A stretch of 64,000 bases of DNA from Polynucleobacter sp. JS-JIR-5-A7 (GTDB taxonomy: Bacteria > Pseudomonadota > Gammaproteobacteria > Burkholderiales > Burkholderiaceae): assembly GCF_018687935.1 (NCBI RefSeq), contig NZ_CP061308.1, forward strand, positions 1,606,048-1,670,047, written 5' to 3'. The notes beneath the pieces were generated by a model, which saw only the letters and a list, made by a program, of their open reading frames with translations, had not been told where the DNA came from and ran no database searches. Below, in pieces: positions 35,311-44,035 of the stretch; within the stretch, counting starts at the first letter, position 1; every line of letters begins with the position of its first letter. The position numbers and the translations under genes were made by a program.

Positions 35311-35835
35311 CTAAGACTTCTTCTTGGAAGCACCTTGAGCAGTCGTCAAACTAGTCATACTCTCGACGCTTTTTTCAAAATGACTAAATGAATCTGCCAT
35401 AGCAGCACGGACTAATTCGAAGTTTTGCAGAGCGTTATTAAACGAGGTTTTAAATACCGAAACATACGCTTCACTACCAGCGGGTGCATTGTTAGTAGCA
35501 TCATTCACAAAATGAATGAGGTCCGTCTTGGAATCCTGAATCATCACTTCCGCGATATCTGCCATTTCTTTATTACCACTTCTCAATACATCGAGTAGCT
35601 GTTGGTGATAATGGGCCACTTCTTTTGCAGCATCTTGCAATACTTCAGCATGAACAAAGTCAAAAGCTGTTTTAGGATCCTGAGCTTTCATTAACTCAGC
35701 AACCCGTTTCTGAATAAGCTCTGCAAACTCTTCAGTAGCCTTTTGATTGATTTGTGCAATTGCTTGCGCACTCTCCATGGCTACGCGACCGACAACCCTA
35801 GTTGCATCAATAGCCTTTTGTGGACTTTTGCTCAT
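35311..35835 (-). CDS. Phasin family protein
   Basis: Polyhydroxyalkanoate granule-associated phasin, about 174 aa from the ATG at 35835, which has GGGG 6 nt upstream; the ATG at 35880 lacks one. The largely helical sequence contains SAQAIAQINQKATEEFAELIQKRVAELM and a central QDPKTAFDFVHAEVLQDAAKEVAHYHQQL, typical of the family. Ends in a Lys-rich tail. No PHA synthase or depolymerase gene is in the window. Confidence 0.85.
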   Translation of the reverse strand: MSKSPQKAIDATRVVGRVAMESAQAIAQINQKATEEFAELIQKRVAELMKAQDPKTAFDFVHAEVLQDAAKEVAHYHQQLLDVLRSGNKEMADIAEVMIQDSKTDLIHFVNDATNNAPAGSEAYVSVFKTSFNNALQNFELVRAAMADSFSHFEKSVESMTSLTTAQGASKKKS

Positions 35836-35945
35836 AACAACCCCTTTCAGTGAGAGAGACGCGATGGATATTGACACCAATCTACTCTCGTTTTGGGGTC
35901 TTGCTATAGAGAAATACCAGTAGATCCCAGCATAGGCTTTCGTGC

Positions 35946-36596
35946 TTATTTTGCTGCGGGGACCTTACTCGTCAGGCTCTTGAGCGTAGCGGCGTCATTC
36001 AACTGCTGATCTACTAGATATAAGGTGCCGCCATAGTTAGCCTGCAAGTCATAGCCGGAGAGACCGACTGTATAAAAGGTGATATCTGGGTTGAAAGAGC
36101 GAATCGTTCCACCAGAGCCTGCTGAAAAATTAGCATCCACATCGATACCGCCTTTTTGCCCGTCAATCGATGTTAATAAAAATTGGTCAATTGCTGCAGT
36201 CGTTTTAAAAACCACAATTTGATATTGATCTTGATAGCCCGCACCCAATCCTTCGCCTGTTTTTAAAGCCTGCATAAATACTGGCTCTTTGCGACGTTTG
36301 TCATACAAGACGCCCTCACCCCGCGCCACTACGATCAAGACAACATTCACATTGGTAGTGCTAAAGACGGCATAGCCCGGTGCTTTTTCAATATCTTCTT
36401 TTACTTTAGGGTTTTGCTTGATCAAAGCATCCAGACCCGTTTTAGCCATCTGGAGCGTTGCCTGACGTTTCTGAAGAATTTCAGCTTGAGTTAGCGGCTT
36501 ACCATCCTTACCGGTCGATTGGCAGCCTGATAGCAACAATAAGACACAGGCAATTGCTGAAATAAACCGGATGAAAGCTATAAGTTGAATTGACAT
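35946..36596 (-). CDS. SYLF/YSC84-like lipid-binding lipoprotein
   Basis: 216-aa protein with a lipoprotein signal (CVLLLLSGC, lipidation Cys near residue 25) followed by a SYLF domain: EKAPGYAVFSTTNVNVVLIVVARGEGVLYD, GEGLGAGYQDQYQIVVFKTTAAIDQFL and VDANFSAGSGGTIRSFNPDITFY. Eukaryotic SYLF proteins bind phosphoinositides; the bacterial role at the outer membrane is unknown. It follows the phasin gene's upstream side in the same direction, 65 bp away. Confidence 0.87.
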   Translation of the reverse strand: MSIQLIAFIRFISAIACVLLLLSGCQSTGKDGKPLTQAEILQKRQATLQMAKTGLDALIKQNPKVKEDIEKAPGYAVFSTTNVNVVLIVVARGEGVLYDKRRKEPVFMQALKTGEGLGAGYQDQYQIVVFKTTAAIDQFLLTSIDGQKGGIDVDANFSAGSGGTIRSFNPDITFYTVGLSGYDLQANYGGTLYLVDQQLNDAATLKSLTSKVPAAK

Positions 36597-36724
36597 GTCG
36601 AGAAAGATCTTTCAAAAGGCGTTGAGATAGGCATTTAGGCGCTTAGGATGCCATTATCTGCGCATTGCATTATGGCGATGTTTTATTATCAATAAAATCG
36701 ATTATTTCTATCTAAATTATTCAT

Positions 36725-36753
36725 TATACAAATATACAGATAGCCCCTAGAAT
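36725..36753 (+). promoter_or_regulatory. Candidate promoter for ahpC
   Basis: TATACA at 36725-36730 and TAGAAT at 36748-36753 with a 17-bp spacer, about 60 bp before the ahpC ATG. The surrounding 36660-36745 is strongly AT-rich. A convincing four-box OxyR site could not be made out. The rest of the 219-bp gap holds no gene. Confidence 0.35.
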
Positions 36754-36815
36754 GGACTCCGTTGTCAAAACATTAGCAGTTTGATTAACCCAATTTATTC
36801 AACAAGAGGAGCACT

Positions 36816-37379
36816 ATGTCTATTATCAACACCACCGTAGCACCATTTAAAACCGAAGCTTTCCACAACGGTAAGTTTGTCACTATTACTGATGAATCTC
36901 TCAAAGGTAAGTGGTCAGTTTTGATTTTCATGCCAGCAGCATTCACATTCAACTGCCCAACAGAAATTGAAGATGCGGCTAATAACTATGCTGAATTCCA
37001 AAAATTAGGCGCTGAAGTGTATATCGTTACAACAGATACTCATTTCTCACACAAAGTTTGGCACGAAACTTCTCCAGCAGTTGGTAAAGCCAAGTTCCCC
37101 TTGGTTGGTGACCCAACTCACACATTGACCAATGCATTTGGCGTACATATTCCTGAAGCAGGCTTGGCATTGCGCGGCACATTCGTTATCAACCCAGAAG
37201 GCGTGATCAAGACTGCTGAAATACATTCCAATGAAATCGCACGTGATGTCTCTGAAACATTGCGCAAGCTCAAAGCTGCTCAATACACAGCGGCTCACCC
37301 AGGCGAAGTTTGCCCAGCGAAATGGAAAGAAGGCGCAGCGACTTTGACTCCATCTTTGGACCTCGTAGGCAAGATCTAA
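36816..37379 (+). CDS. ahpC: Alkyl hydroperoxide reductase peroxiredoxin AhpC
   Basis: Typical 2-Cys peroxiredoxin of 187 aa. The peroxidatic C47 lies in FNCPTEIEDAANNY and the resolving C166 in HPGEVCPAKWKEGA, one residue off the E. coli numbering. It reduces H2O2, organic peroxides and peroxynitrite, and is recycled by AhpF, encoded 103 bp downstream. AGAGGAG ribosome site. A strong stress-inducible promoter is expected. Confidence 0.97.
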   Translation: MSIINTTVAPFKTEAFHNGKFVTITDESLKGKWSVLIFMPAAFTFNCPTEIEDAANNYAEFQKLGAEVYIVTTDTHFSHKVWHETSPAVGKAKFPLVGDPTHTLTNAFGVHIPEAGLALRGTFVINPEGVIKTAEIHSNEIARDVSETLRKLKAAQYTAAHPGEVCPAKWKEGAATLTPSLDLVGKI

Positions 37380-37482
37380 ATAGATCTCACTCTATAACCA
37401 ATCAGACTCTCTCCGGAGAGTCTATTGGAGAGGATCAGATCCTGCCCAATAGACTCACTGAAATTGAAATAAAGGATGCACC

Positions 37483-39063
37483 ATGTTAGATGACAATATC
37501 AAAACCCAATTAAAAGCATACTTCGAAAAAATCGTTGCTCCAATTACGCTCACAGCCAGCTTAGATGAAAGCCCTGCGGCCGTCCAGATGCTAGAACTTT
37601 TAAATGAAGTGGCTGAGCAATCAGACAAAATTACTGTCAAGACGGATGGTAAAGCGGCAAACGTGCCTAGCTTTACTGTCAGTAAGACTGGTGAAGACGC
37701 ACGCATTACTTTTGCGGGCATCCCAATGGGTCATGAAATGACCTCGTTTATCTTGGCAATTTTGCAAGCCAGTGGCTACCCGCCTAAAGTCGAAGAGGAC
37801 ATCATTGCGCGTGTACGCAAGCTAGATGGAAAGTTCCGCTTCCAGACTTTTATTTCTTTGTCATGCCATAACTGCCCTGACGTGGTTCAGGCCTTGAACT
37901 TAATGTCAGCCCTCAATCCTCATGTTGAGCATGAAATGATTGATGGCGCCATCTATCAGAATTTGGTAGATCAATACCAAATCATGGCTGTCCCCACTGT
38001 TATCCTCAATGGCGAAGTATTTGGTCAAGGGCGTATGGGCGTAGAAGAGATTATTGCCAAACTCGATACTGGCAGTGCCGAAGAGGATGCAGCCAAACTC
38101 AATGCTAAGGATAACTTTGATGTGCTAGTCATCGGTGGCGGCCCAGCTGGTGCTGCTGCTGCAATCTATGCGGCGCGTAAGGGCATCCGCACTGGCATTC
38201 TTGCCGAACGATTTGGCGGTCAAGTCATGGATACCTTGGGTATTGAGAACTTTATCTCTGTATCTCATACCGAGGGACCAAAGCTCGTGCAAGCATTAGA
38301 GCAGCACGTGAAAGACTATGAAGTGGACATCATGAACTTACAACGTGCTAGCGCTTTGCGTAAGACAGGCGATGGCATTGAAGTAGAGATCGCTAATGGC
38401 GCAGTATTGAAAAGCAAATCTGTCATCATCAGCACCGGTGCACGTTGGAGAGAAATGAATGTTCCAGGCGAACAAGAATATCGCAACAAAGGTGTCGCCT
38501 ACTGCCCACATTGTGATGGCCCTCTATTTAAAGGCAAACGTGTAGCAGTGATTGGCGGTGGCAACTCGGGTGTTGAAGCCGCGATTGACTTAGCTGGTGT
38601 TGTAAGTCACGTTACCCTGATTGAGTTTGATAACCAATTGCGGGCTGATGCCGTGTTGCAAAAGAAATTATTTAGCCTGCCTAACGTCTCCGTCATTAAA
38701 AGTGCTTTGACAAAAGAAGTGTTGGGTGATGGCAGCAAGGTGAATGGCCTGCGTTATCAGGATCGCATTAGCAATGCTGAGCAAACTCTTGCGCTGGAAG
38801 GCATCTTTGTTCAAATCGGCTTGTTGCCAAATAGTGAATGGCTCAAAGGCACAGTCGATCTTTCGCCTCGTGGTGAGATCATCGTGGATGCAAGAGGAGA
38901 AACATCAGTACCTGGCGTATTTGCTGCGGGAGATTGCACTACCGTTCCTTATAAGCAAATCATTATCGCCATGGGTGAAGGTGCCAAAGCGTCACTGGGA
39001 GCCTTTGACTATCTGATTCGGCACTCCGTTAGTGAAGAGGTACCCAGCAAAATTGCTGCTTAG
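37483..39063 (+). CDS. ahpF: Alkyl hydroperoxide reductase flavoprotein AhpF
   Basis: NADH-dependent disulfide reductase of 526 aa. The N-terminal tandem thioredoxin domain has the CHNC pair at C128/C131; the C-terminal thioredoxin-reductase module starts near residue 208 with VLVIGGGPAGAAAAIYAARKG (FAD) and has the redox pair CPHC at C341/C344 plus GGGNSGVEAAIDLA (NADH). It regenerates AhpC. A strong terminator follows. Confidence 0.97.
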   Translation: MLDDNIKTQLKAYFEKIVAPITLTASLDESPAAVQMLELLNEVAEQSDKITVKTDGKAANVPSFTVSKTGEDARITFAGIPMGHEMTSFILAILQASGYPPKVEEDIIARVRKLDGKFRFQTFISLSCHNCPDVVQALNLMSALNPHVEHEMIDGAIYQNLVDQYQIMAVPTVILNGEVFGQGRMGVEEIIAKLDTGSAEEDAAKLNAKDNFDVLVIGGGPAGAAAAIYAARKGIRTGILAERFGGQVMDTLGIENFISVSHTEGPKLVQALEQHVKDYEVDIMNLQRASALRKTGDGIEVEIANGAVLKSKSVIISTGARWREMNVPGEQEYRNKGVAYCPHCDGPLFKGKRVAVIGGGNSGVEAAIDLAGVVSHVTLIEFDNQLRADAVLQKKLFSLPNVSVIKSALTKEVLGDGSKVNGLRYQDRISNAEQTLALEGIFVQIGLLPNSEWLKGTVDLSPRGEIIVDARGETSVPGVFAAGDCTTVPYKQIIIAMGEGAKASLGAFDYLIRHSVSEEVPSKIAA

Positions 39064-39103
39064 GTAAATGTAAAGTTCTGAGTCGGCCCGAGCTCAGCAA
39101 ATA

Positions 39104-39131
39104 AAAACCCCAGAGCAATTTCTGGGGTTTT
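39104..39131. terminator. Bidirectional intrinsic terminator
   Basis: 11-bp stem AAAACCCCAGA / TCTGGGGTTTT with a 6-nt loop, between the convergent ahpF and cupin genes; it has A/T runs on both flanks. Confidence 0.9.
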
Positions 39132-39153
39132 GTCTTTCCGGGTGATGAAAAAC

Positions 39154-39642
39154 TTAATTTAGCTTACGAGGCATTCCAAAACGGGGTGCATCTTTATATA
39201 CAGGAGTTGTGCTCACTGGGCCCATACCCATGATTTGGATCTCTGTAGCCCCCTTCATAGCACCATCAAAATGCACTACACCTGCAGGATGAAACATCAT
39301 ACTGCCTGCTGGCAAGCCAACCGTAGTCGCTGGATCCCAACTAGCATCAGTACCTGCATACCAAGTTCCCTTGATGACTGTAACAAAACGATCTTCAGAA
39401 TGAGAATGGGGTGAACTCATAATGCCTTCGGGAAAGATATTACGAACAACATACATTCCGGGCTTACTAGGATCACCGAATAACACTGCAGTCTTTACGC
39501 CTGCAGGCAAATCGCCCCACATCACTTGATCGGGTTTGACAATCACAAAATTCTTAGCAGCGGCTTGTGCGGAGACATGCAGAGATGCAAAGCTCAGAAC
39601 CGTCATGGCGAAGATTTGTATTGCTAAAGAAAGTCTTTTCAT
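39154..39642 (-). CDS. Exported cupin-domain protein
   Basis: 162-aa periplasmic single-domain cupin. Signal peptide residues 1-26 (cut near HVSAQA). Cupin motif 1 is IFPEGIMSSPHSHSEDRFVTVIKG, with His-x-His and Glu as likely metal ligands; motif 2 is LPAGSMMFHPAGVVHFDGA. Function is unknown; related small secreted cupins may be dioxygenases or sugar-binding. GGAGATATAG ribosome site. Single gene, convergent with ahpF. Confidence 0.85.
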   Translation of the reverse strand: MKRLSLAIQIFAMTVLSFASLHVSAQAAAKNFVIVKPDQVMWGDLPAGVKTAVLFGDPSKPGMYVVRNIFPEGIMSSPHSHSEDRFVTVIKGTWYAGTDASWDPATTVGLPAGSMMFHPAGVVHFDGAMKGATEIQIMGMGPVSTTPVYKDAPRFGMPRKLN

Positions 39643-39729
39643 CTATATCTCCAAAATAATTATTATGTGATGTGAATTACGAGGATTAATCTAGCATGGG
39701 CTTATACAGAAGGCTCTAAGGGATTACGC

Positions 39730-40278
39730 CTAACGTTTATAAAAACTCAGTGTGACTTCGCCTAGATTGATACCAAACTTGCTCATTTGGGCTTTATTAA
39801 TCATGACTTTTGGTGTTACGAGATACATCCAGTCATCAAACTGAACATGGTAAATGGTGCCATCAACTGGCAAAGCTAAGGTGTATGCCCAGTTGAGAGC
39901 ATTCCCAGCAGATGAGCCATTGGCCTCACCTACTACGTCATCTGCCTTACCAGTATATTTTCCAGGAGCAACTTCGGTTAGCTTCCAAATGCGTTTCTGC
40001 TTTGTGCCATCAGAGTATTCAAAGCTTTCATCTAGAGTACCTACTTTCTTACCATCGACGACCTGCCAGTTCGCTTGAATCAAGACCGTAAAACGTTTGA
40101 CCACTACTCCGCTGCGATCGGTGAAGATGCCGTAGGCATCAATCGTGCCTGAGAAATACTCACTCAAATCCAATACGGGCTTTTCATTAGCGTATTGAGA
40201 TACTTTTGGGCCAGCGCAACCCAGCAAGAAGCTGGCACAAAGGATAGCTATACTGAATTTGCTAAAGAATGATTTCAT
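39730..40278 (-). CDS. DUF3833 family lipoprotein
   Basis: 182-aa lipoprotein. The start at 40278 overlaps the previous stop as TAATG and gives a lipoprotein signal KFSIAILCASFLLGC; an ATG 36 nt earlier overlaps that gene more and is rejected. The mature part is beta-rich, with LDLSEYFSGTIDAYGIFTDRSGVVVKRF and GKADDVVGEANGSSAGNALNW, as in DUF3833. Last gene of the leftward trio headed by the DUF393 gene. Families of this kind often accompany photolyase genes. Function unknown. Confidence 0.85.
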   Translation of the reverse strand: MKSFFSKFSIAILCASFLLGCAGPKVSQYANEKPVLDLSEYFSGTIDAYGIFTDRSGVVVKRFTVLIQANWQVVDGKKVGTLDESFEYSDGTKQKRIWKLTEVAPGKYTGKADDVVGEANGSSAGNALNWAYTLALPVDGTIYHVQFDDWMYLVTPKVMINKAQMSKFGINLGEVTLSFYKR

Positions 40279-40832
40279 TATGGACAAGCCTCTTGGAAAA
40301 GGGGTGGTGGGCAATTCTGCCCAAGTAGTTGCTCACGTAGTTTAGGAGCACTCGTTTTAGGATCTAACCAAATACCAAAAAAAGCTTTAGAAAAATCCGC
40401 TCCCGGAATCTGCGCAAGGGGTTTTCCTTCGAAATAAAAAGTAGTTCCCTGGTTGGGTGCATAAATTGCAGTGAGATTTTGACCTGACTCCACGTTTGGC
40501 ATAAAGGTGGCCAATTGTTTCTCCCAAGCCTGTGCCTGTGTATCTGGTACACCAAGCTTTTTCATCTCATCTGCTGAGCTCTTAGCGATTGCCACACCAG
40601 TGAATGATTTTTGATACCGCAAGTCCAGTGCAAATGCTGAAGCATTAGCACTTGCACCTCGATAAAAATTGGCATCATAAATATGAAAGCCCCACCAAGT
40701 TAATTTGCCACTGCCCTGAAGTTTGGCAGGATTCAAGGCTTCATTAATATAGGTCAACTCTCGGGCATTACTATTGGCACTGAATAAACAGGCAAGAGTA
40801 CACAGTTGGATGAATAGGGTTTGGACTTTCAT
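40278..40832 (-). CDS. Chalcone-isomerase-fold periplasmic protein
   Basis: 184-aa secreted protein (signal peptide about residues 1-23) of the bacterial chalcone isomerase-like family: LQGSGKLTWWGFHIYDANFYRGA, YQKSFTGVAIAKSSADEMKKLG and GTTFYFEGKPLAQIPGADFSKAFFGIWLDPKTSAPKLREQLLG. The plant catalytic residues are not obviously kept, so it may bind fatty acids or another lipid instead (inference). It overlaps DUF393 and DUF3833 genes, forming a tight operon. Confidence 0.85.
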   Translation of the reverse strand: MKVQTLFIQLCTLACLFSANSNARELTYINEALNPAKLQGSGKLTWWGFHIYDANFYRGASANASAFALDLRYQKSFTGVAIAKSSADEMKKLGVPDTQAQAWEKQLATFMPNVESGQNLTAIYAPNQGTTFYFEGKPLAQIPGADFSKAFFGIWLDPKTSAPKLREQLLGQNCPPPLFQEACP

Positions 40833-41254
40833 AAGGTGCCTGATACATTCTTACTTTTAGATGTGGCATTGACTAGTTGCAATGCACCTGGACCTAATAT
40901 TCGTGAAATCGCATGGCGATGCTTAGCAAAAAATTGATAACCTAGGCGCAAGGGAGGTTGTACGATCTTTCTGGAAAACAACCAGGCCAGAAAAGGAAGA
41001 TTAGCTCTGCGATATGCCTCTGGAAAAACAACCGCGCCACTAATTAATGAGCCGTCAGCATATTGACCATACATAGCAGCTAGTGCTTGTTCACATGACA
41101 CGCCGAGGGCTGATGGGTCATAGCGATCTGAATTGATGTCGACAAAGCCAAGTAAACCAGCTTGGTTACGCCCATTAAGAAACAATATCTCCGCCTGACA
41201 CAAAGGGCACGCGCCATCATAAAACAGAGTGAGTTTTTGTAAATCATGAGCCAT
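40829..41254 (-). CDS. DUF393 (DCC family) thiol-disulfide oxidoreductase-like protein
   Basis: 141-aa protein with the family's opening LTLFYDGACPLCQAEILFLNGRN, containing the CPLC pair at C16/C19, and GAVVFPEAYRRANLPFLAWLF later. Thioredoxin-like redox function is inferred from the CxxC. ATG at 41254 lies 3 nt from a 30-bp inverted-repeat element, leaving no room for a ribosome site: the mRNA is probably leaderless. First gene of the operon with the chalcone-isomerase-like and DUF3833 genes. Confidence 0.87.
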   Translation of the reverse strand: MAHDLQKLTLFYDGACPLCQAEILFLNGRNQAGLLGFVDINSDRYDPSALGVSCEQALAAMYGQYADGSLISGAVVFPEAYRRANLPFLAWLFSRKIVQPPLRLGYQFFAKHRHAISRILGPGALQLVNATSKSKNVSGTL

Positions 41255-41257
41255 GAA

Positions 41258-41287
41258 GCAAGTGTAAGACTTATTGACTAAACTAGC
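41258..41287. promoter_or_regulatory. Bidirectional control element, copy 1 (photolyase neighbourhood)
   Basis: 30-bp element GCAAGTGTA-AGACTTATTGAC-TAAACTAGC, an imperfect inverted repeat of 9-bp arms around 12 bp. Each arm contains a TA[A/C]ACT hexamer resembling a -10 box, one on each strand. A second copy at 44036-44065 matches 26 of 30 bases. It sits between the divergent DUF393 and SDR genes, 3 nt from the DUF393 ATG. It could be a pair of back-to-back promoters or an operator. Confidence 0.75.
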
Positions 41288-41315
41288 TTACAGCACAGTC
41301 GTCATTAAAACCCCT

Positions 41316-42011
41316 TTGAAAATACTCCCTAATCCCTTTCGCGCTCTGGTCATTGGCTCATCTGGCACGATTGGGTCAGCTTTTGTAGAGCTCTTCAAAA
41401 ATAACCCCTCATGCTCAGGGGTTGTGGGTATTCACCGTCATTCAGAGCATCCGCTTGATTATCAAAATCCGGTATCTATCGAAGCTTCAGCTAATGCGCT
41501 AGCAGCAGCAGGACCCTTTCAACTGATCATCAATACCATTGGTGTATTGCACAGCAAAGACTGGATGCCGGAGAAAAAAATAGATGACCTCAATGCCGAA
41601 CAATTCATTGAGCTCTTCAAAATCAATACAATTGGTCCCGCCTTAAGCATTCGATATTTCTCCAAACTATTGGATCCAAAAAATTCTATTCTGGTTACCT
41701 TATCTGCCAAGGTTGGTAGCATTGAAGATAATCGTCTCGGTGGCTGGTATAGCTATCGAGCCTCTAAAGCAGCCTTGAATATGCTGATTAAAACGGCGTC
41801 CATTGAGCTTGCTCGCACCAAGCCCAATGCTGCACTCATTGCTATGCATCCAGGTACTGTCAATTCCAGCCTTTCAAAGCCTTTTCGGGGTGAGCAAATT
41901 GGGAGGCCCGCAGAAGATGCGGTGTCCGATATGTTTCGAGTGATGCAAAATCTTGAGAAAGAGGATTCTGGCAGTTTTATTTCTTACTCAGGTGAAAAGC
42001 TACCTTGGTAA
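41316..42011 (+). CDS. Short-chain dehydrogenase/reductase (SDR)
   Basis: NAD(P)-dependent SDR of about 231 aa. Cofactor loop ALVIGSSGTIGSAFVELF, then LIINTIGVLHS and catalytic YSYRASKAALNMLIK (Tyr-x3-Lys). The open frame extends to TTG 41274, but that codon lies inside the shared 30-bp control element; TTG 41316, right before the fold begins, is therefore preferred. No good ribosome site is seen for either. It resembles the SDRs found beside photolyase genes in other proteobacteria. Substrate unknown. Confidence 0.85.
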   Translation: MKILPNPFRALVIGSSGTIGSAFVELFKNNPSCSGVVGIHRHSEHPLDYQNPVSIEASANALAAAGPFQLIINTIGVLHSKDWMPEKKIDDLNAEQFIELFKINTIGPALSIRYFSKLLDPKNSILVTLSAKVGSIEDNRLGGWYSYRASKAALNMLIKTASIELARTKPNAALIAMHPGTVNSSLSKPFRGEQIGRPAEDAVSDMFRVMQNLEKEDSGSFISYSGEKLPW

Positions 42012-42060
42012 AAGTCAAAGGTGATCAGGCTCGACTACATCTGACTAATACGCTTGACTA

Positions 42061-42222
42061 CTACACCTGACTTTTAGTTCCCTTTTTTCTACAGGCATCA
42101 GAGCAGTATTTCACTGACTCCCAATTTTTTGCCCATGACTTTCTCCAGGTCATTTCCTTTTTGCAAACAACACAGATCTTGCTCGGCAAATAGCTCTTAT
42201 TTCCTTTAAAGGAAGTGCTCAT
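42061..42222 (-). CDS. DUF2256 small zinc-ribbon-like protein
   Basis: 53-aa protein, 8 bp after the photolyase gene on the same strand. The sequence has two Cys pairs, KICVVCKKEMTWRKSWAKNW and KYCSDACRKKG (C17, C20, C40, C44), and a tryptophan-rich middle, the exact pattern of DUF2256. A single metal ion bound by four cysteines is likely. Family members very often sit next to cryptochrome/photolyase genes; their function is unknown. Confidence 0.9.
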   Translation of the reverse strand: MSTSFKGNKSYLPSKICVVCKKEMTWRKSWAKNWESVKYCSDACRKKGTKSQV

Positions 42223-42230
42223 ATCAAACC

Positions 42231-43766
42231 CTAGAGATCATTCAAGTGATTTAACAACTGCTTTGCATGCTTTGTAATCGAGCTCTGATCTTCATCGCTG
42301 ATTCTTTTCAGATTCGCTGTCATCAAACGCGTTCGTGGGCTTGCCTCAAACTGAGCGCGATGCTTGATTAAGAAATTCCAGTACAGTGTCGTGACTGGGC
42401 AAGCATTGTCTCCAAAGCGAACATCTGGCTTGTATTGACAGGAGCCACAGTAATTACTCATACGCTTGATGTAGGCTCCACTAGCAATATAAGGCTTACT
42501 CGTAAAGCGTCCACCGTTAGCAAACAAGGCCATACCAGCAGTGTTCGGTAACTCTACCCATTCTATAGCATCAACATAAATTGCCAAATACCAGTCACAG
42601 ACTTCTGAGGGCAGGATCTCAGCCAACAGAGCAAAGTTGCCGGTCACCATCAGGCGCTGAATATGATGAGCATATCCATACCTCAAGGTCTGACCAATGG
42701 CATCTTTCATACAAGCCATATTGGTTTGGCCAGACCAATACCACTCAGGCAAAGACCTCTGATGCTGGTAATAATTATCCTGAGCCATCTTTGGCATATC
42801 TAAGTAATACATCCCTCGAACAAATTCTCGCCACCCCAAAATTTGGCGAATAAAGCCCTCGACCGTAGATAAATCTAGGGAGTACTTTTTCCAAGCATTA
42901 ATAACAGCTGAAATGACCTCACGGGGATTAAGGAGCTTGAGATTCAGGGAGCTTGAGAGCATAGAATGCCAACCATATGGCGTATCAGTCCACATAGCAT
43001 CCTGGAAGACACCAAAGTTTCGCAAACGGTAATCTACAAAATAATTCAGCGCTTCTAAAGCTTGCTCTCGAGTTACCGGCCAACGAAATGCCTCCAGTAA
43101 GCCAGGATGCTTCGGATAGGTTTTCTTGACGAATGCAATCACCTCTTGAGTGATGGTGTCTGGCTCAAACAGAATGGGTTCCTCAATGATGCCGGGCCCT
43201 TTTTTGGGATAGGGCTTACGATTGTCTTGATCAAAGTTCCATTGACCGCCTTCTGGATTACCATCAGCATCCACCAGAATTTGATGGGTCTTCCGCATCA
43301 AGCGATAAAAGTACTCGAGCCTCAATTCTTTTTTACCAGCCACCCAATCATTAAACTCTTGATGGGAGCAGAAGAAATGCTCATCCTCACGCATCTCTAA
43401 TTGCAATCCAAGTTCATTGGCTAATGCTTCAATCTCCTGCTTTAAGCGCCATTCGCCTGGCTCGACGCAAATGAGATGGGTAATTTTCTCTTGCTGTATT
43501 TTCTCTTTTAAGGCGTCAACAATAGATAAAGGAGTGCTTTTGATGTAGCTGATTGGGTAATGCAAGCTTTTCAAAGTCTGGGCAAAGTGCCGCATAGCCG
43601 ATAGAAATAAAGCAATTTTGGCCTGATGCGACCAAACATATTGAGCCTCATGCATAGACTCCACCATGAATACCTCATCGGTTTCATGATGAAAGTTGTG
43701 AAGTGCTGCACTCTTTAAATCCAGCTGATCCCCCAGAATCAAGACCAGCCTTTTAGGGGATGTCAT
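42231..43766 (-). CDS. FeS-type bacterial cryptochrome/(6-4) photolyase (PhrB-like)
   Basis: 511-aa flavoprotein of the FeS-BCP group, related to Agrobacterium PhrB. The antenna domain opens RLVLILGDQLD; the FAD domain has FIRQILGWREFVRGMYY, MVTGNFALL and DWYLAIYVDAIEWVELPNT. The 4Fe-4S cysteines are C352, C440, C443 and C456, each two residues beyond the PhrB positions (350, 438, 441, 454) as I recall them. It probably repairs (6-4) photoproducts with light. Start overlaps the upstream TIGR03643-type gene by 4 bp. Confidence 0.94.
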   Translation of the reverse strand: MTSPKRLVLILGDQLDLKSAALHNFHHETDEVFMVESMHEAQYVWSHQAKIALFLSAMRHFAQTLKSLHYPISYIKSTPLSIVDALKEKIQQEKITHLICVEPGEWRLKQEIEALANELGLQLEMREDEHFFCSHQEFNDWVAGKKELRLEYFYRLMRKTHQILVDADGNPEGGQWNFDQDNRKPYPKKGPGIIEEPILFEPDTITQEVIAFVKKTYPKHPGLLEAFRWPVTREQALEALNYFVDYRLRNFGVFQDAMWTDTPYGWHSMLSSSLNLKLLNPREVISAVINAWKKYSLDLSTVEGFIRQILGWREFVRGMYYLDMPKMAQDNYYQHQRSLPEWYWSGQTNMACMKDAIGQTLRYGYAHHIQRLMVTGNFALLAEILPSEVCDWYLAIYVDAIEWVELPNTAGMALFANGGRFTSKPYIASGAYIKRMSNYCGSCQYKPDVRFGDNACPVTTLYWNFLIKHRAQFEASPRTRLMTANLKRISDEDQSSITKHAKQLLNHLNDL

Positions 43767-44032
43767 TTATTTTTATATTGGGTTGGGCAATAAGCACGGT
43801 CCACTAGCTTGCTTCGCAGAGCGACATGTTTTGTAGATCGACCTGTCACGCGCTTACGCCATAGCTCAAATGAAGCTCTCTTGAGTTCGTGTCGCATTAA
43901 TTGAATTACTTGAGATTCAGAGAGGCCAAATGACTGCTCAATCGCATCAAACGGAGTACGGTCCTCCCAAGCCATCTCAATGAGACGAGATATATCAGGA
44001 GCAGAGAGTGTTTTTGGAGAGGATCTTGCCAC
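43763..44032 (-). CDS. TIGR03643 family protein (DUF2805-like)
   Basis: 89-aa small helical protein matching TIGR03643: ISRLIEMAWEDRTPFDAIEQSFGLSESQVIQLMRHELKRASFELWRKRVTGRSTKH. The middle looks like a helix-turn-helix, so DNA binding is possible (inference). Translation starts at GTG 44032, only 3 nt after the 30-bp control element, the same spacing as DUF393, which implies a leaderless message. First gene of the leftward unit with photolyase and DUF2256. Confidence 0.9.
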   Translation of the reverse strand: MARSSPKTLSAPDISRLIEMAWEDRTPFDAIEQSFGLSESQVIQLMRHELKRASFELWRKRVTGRSTKHVALRSKLVDRAYCPTQYKNK

Positions 44033-44035
44033 CGT

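Noticed and set aside
36690..36760. OxyR binding site upstream of ahpC
   Set aside because: ATAG/CTAT boxes occur but not with the regular spacing needed; only a promoter candidate is listed.
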